Source: an uncultured Oscillibacter sp. (GTDB taxonomy: Bacteria; Bacillota; Clostridia; Oscillospirales; Oscillospiraceae). Taken from it: a stretch of DNA of 22,656 nt. Position 1 is the first letter of the stretch, and every line of letters starts with the position of its first letter. The notes beneath the pieces are model-generated. The model had not been told where the DNA came from, did not search any database, and worked only from the letters and a program-made list of their open reading frames with translations. Of the stretch, positions 20,681 through 22,656 are shown one piece after another. Location of the stretch: contig CAJTZI010000012.1 of the NCBI GenBank assembly GCA_910584075.1, forward strand, positions 289 through 22,944, given 5' to 3'. A program made the translations under genes and the position numbers.

Positions 20681-22360
20681 ATGAACGAACAGATTACAGG
20701 GGCCCTCTTCAAGCAGATGGTGCTCCATGGTGCCGCCGCCATCACCGCCCAAAAGCAGGCCATCAACGACCTGAACGTCTTCCCGGTGCCCGACGGAGAC
20801 ACCGGCACCAACATGAGCATGACCATCGGCACCGCCGTGACGGAGCTGCGGAAGGCCGCCCCCGCCACGCTGACCCAGGCCGCCGACCTCACCGCCTCCG
20901 CGTTGCTGCGGGGCGCCCGGGGCAACTCCGGCGTCATCCTCTCCCTGCTGTTCCGGGGGATCAGCAAGGGCCTCAAGGGCATGGAGACTGCCGACGCCGC
21001 CGCTTTCGCCGCCGCCATGCAGCAGGGCGTCTCCTCCGCCTACAAGGCGGTGATGAAGCCCGCCGAGGGCACGGTGCTCACCGTCTCCCGCCTCGCCGCC
21101 AAGCGGGCGGTGGAGTGTGCCGCAGAGGAGCGGGACATCGAGAAGGTGCTGGAGGAGGCCATCCGGGAGGGGTATGAGACCCTGGCCCAGACCACCGACA
21201 TGAACCCCGTGCTGAAAAAGGCCGGCGTGGTGGACGCCGGCGGCAAGGGCTACCTGCTGATTCTGGAGGGGATGCTGGCAGAGATGCGGGGTGAGCCCAT
21301 GCCGGAGACCTCAGAGGAGGTCCCCCAGGAGAAGGCGGACTTCGCCGCCCTCTCCGACGAGGACATCACCTTTACCTTTGACACGGTGTTCATCGTCCGC
21401 AAGACGGTGGAACGGTCCCTGGAGCCCCTGCGGACATATCTTGACAGCATCGGCGACAGTCTGGTCATCGGCGAGGACGACGATGCCTTCAAGGTCCACG
21501 TCCACACCGACATCCCCGGCGCCGCCCTGACGGAGGCCCAGAAATACGGCACGCTGGAGCTGGCGAAAATCGAAAACATGCGCACCCAGGCGGAGGACCT
21601 GGCCGCCGGACGGCACGTCCAGAGCACCGATGACCTGGACGCCGTGGAAAAGGATCTGGAGGCCGCCCCCGCCGGTGGCCATGTGGTGGCTCCGCCGGAG
21701 AAGAAATACGGTTTTCTGGCGGTGTGCGCCGGAGCGGGCCTGGAGGCGGTCTTCAAGGACCTGGGAGCCGACGGCGTGGTATCCGGCGGACAGACCATGA
21801 ATCCCTCCACCGAGGCCATCCTGGAGGGCGTGGACGCCGTCCCCGCCGAGACGGTGTTCGTCCTGCCCAATAACGGCAACATCATCATGGCCGCCCAGCA
21901 GTGCGCCGCCCTGACGGAGAAAAACGTGGTGGTCATCCCCACCAAGACCGTGCCCCAGGGCATCACCGCCATGATGAACGTGGATTTCGAGGCCCCGGCA
22001 GCGGAGGACATCACCGCCGCCATGACCGAGAGCCTGTCCACCGTCACCACCGCCCAGATCACCTACGCCGCCCGGGACTCCGACTTCGACGGGTTTGACA
22101 TCAAGGAGGGGGACTATCTGGCCCTGGAGGAGGGCAGGCTCTTCGGCACCGACGGCTCCCTGCCTGCCCTGCTGGAGCGGCTGGCAAACGCCGCCAAGGA
22201 GAAGGAATCCTCCTTCATCTCCCTGTACTTCGGCGAGGATGTGTCCCAAGAGGACGCCGACGCCGCCGGGAAACGCTTCGAGGCGCTCTGTCCTGAAGCC
22301 GAGGTGGCGGTCCTCTCCGGCGGACAGCCTGTGTACTACTATATCATCTCCATGGAGTGA
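20681..22360 (+). CDS. fakA: Fatty acid kinase catalytic subunit FakA (YloV/DAK2 family)
   Basis: ATP-dependent kinase that, with a FakB (DegV-like) carrier, phosphorylates fatty acids for phospholipid synthesis. 559 aa, the normal size. Seen: N-terminal DhaL/DAK2 nucleotide domain with NVFPVPDGDTGTNMSMT (residues 32-48; metal-binding aspartates) and RGARGNSGVILSLLFRG (about 87-103); a central domain with DTVFIVRKTVE and EDDDAFKVHVHTD; and a C-terminal domain with GAGLEAVFKDLGADGVVSGG and VLPNNGNIIMAA. No FakB gene is in the window. It ends at a strong terminator; recG, often next, does not follow. Confidence 0.94.
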   Translation: MNEQITGALFKQMVLHGAAAITAQKQAINDLNVFPVPDGDTGTNMSMTIGTAVTELRKAAPATLTQAADLTASALLRGARGNSGVILSLLFRGISKGLKGMETADAAAFAAAMQQGVSSAYKAVMKPAEGTVLTVSRLAAKRAVECAAEERDIEKVLEEAIREGYETLAQTTDMNPVLKKAGVVDAGGKGYLLILEGMLAEMRGEPMPETSEEVPQEKADFAALSDEDITFTFDTVFIVRKTVERSLEPLRTYLDSIGDSLVIGEDDDAFKVHVHTDIPGAALTEAQKYGTLELAKIENMRTQAEDLAAGRHVQSTDDLDAVEKDLEAAPAGGHVVAPPEKKYGFLAVCAGAGLEAVFKDLGADGVVSGGQTMNPSTEAILEGVDAVPAETVFVLPNNGNIIMAAQQCAALTEKNVVVIPTKTVPQGITAMMNVDFEAPAAEDITAAMTESLSTVTTAQITYAARDSDFDGFDIKEGDYLALEEGRLFGTDGSLPALLERLANAAKEKESSFISLYFGEDVSQEDADAAGKRFEALCPEAEVAVLSGGQPVYYYIISME

Positions 22361-22375
22361 GCGAACCATATTAAA

Positions 22376-22409
22376 AAGCGGTATGGCTGAGGCCATACCG
22401 CTTCTTTTT
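22376..22409. terminator. Bidirectional terminator between fakA and a convergent gene
   Basis: Perfect 12-bp stem AAGCGGTATGGC (22376-22387) / GCCATACCGCTT (22392-22403) with loop TGAG. C plus five T follow on the plus strand; the complement of the A-run at 22373-22377 gives a T-run on the minus strand. Confidence 0.93.
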
Positions 22410-22410
22410 G

Positions 22411-22656
22411 TCATTCAATCTCTCCCGGCGGCGGGGTCCGCCTCTCCGGCTTCTCCCAGCCGCGCCGGTCCTTTGGAATGGTCAGGCACATGACCGCCCC
22501 CGCAATGCCCGCCGCCAGGAAGATGGGACCGGCCATGAAGCCCGGGGTTATCAAGCCTCCCGCCATTGCCAAAAAGAAGGTATACGCACCGCCGTACAGC
22601 AGCTGACAGAGGGTACCCAGCAGGATGCCCAAATGGCTGCGGCTCCGCTGAGACAC
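22411..22656 (-). CDS. Small membrane protein, 5' end at or beyond the window edge
   Basis: At least 81 aa. Two hydrophobic segments are visible (LGTLCQLLYGGAYTFFLAMA and GFMAGPIFLAAGIAGAVMCL), followed by a basic and proline-rich cytoplasmic-type tail (KPERRTPPPGEIE). A GTG at the very last bases of the window could be the start, or an internal valine of a longer protein; the upstream sequence is not available. I do not recognise the family. It converges on fakA, sharing its terminator. Confidence 0.6.
   Translation of the reverse strand: MSQRSRSHLGILLGTLCQLLYGGAYTFFLAMAGGLITPGFMAGPIFLAAGIAGAVMCLTIPKDRRGWEKPERRTPPPGEIE

Overview
This window reads as chromosomal core DNA from a GC-rich, endospore-forming Clostridia-type Firmicute, most likely in or near Oscillospiraceae. 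That placement is inference from gene content (spoIVB, mraZ, a meso-diaminopimelate-type murE, the yloU/fakA pair), AGGAGG-like ribosome sites, sigma-A promoters and frequent TTG starts. No database was searched.

Layout from left to right. (1) 1-411: a leftward tRNA operon (Val-Asp-Phe) behind a full-consensus promoter. (2) 430-2378: a leftward operon of a YerC/TrpR-like regulator, a SAM methyltransferase and the redox chaperone Hsp33. (3) 2579-3331: a lone rightward gene with a DUF3298/RsiV-like domain and its own terminator. (4) 3380-18355: a long leftward division and cell-wall (dcw) cluster, in transcription order mraZ, rsmH, ftsL-like, a class B PBP, murE, mraY, ftsW, murG, murA, ftsQ, ftsZ, then the sporulation protease spoIVB. 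(5) 18512-20100: leftward rsmD, coaD and a coiled-coil gene. (6) 20314-22409: a divergent rightward pair, an Asp23/Gls24 protein and fakA, ending in a bidirectional terminator that faces a partial membrane-protein gene at the window edge.

The dcw genes act together. MurA makes the first committed peptidoglycan precursor; MurE adds the third stem residue; MraY and MurG make lipid I and lipid II; FtsW and the PBP polymerise and crosslink; FtsL and FtsQ link them to the FtsZ ring. murF, murD, murC, ddl and ftsA are absent from this otherwise standard order. The mraZ upstream region has a sigma-A promoter, MraZ-type TGGG repeats and, further up, a sequence matching the Bacillus-type LexA (SOS) operator.

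The most unusual stretch is the murE-mraY gap (11534-11810), where murF would be expected. It holds a second, diverged copy of the last codons of murE (50 of 53 bases identical, all three differences synonymous) and five back-to-back perfect or near-perfect hairpins. This looks like a recombination or insertion scar carrying a palindromic repeat element. The rest of the window is ordinary core genome.
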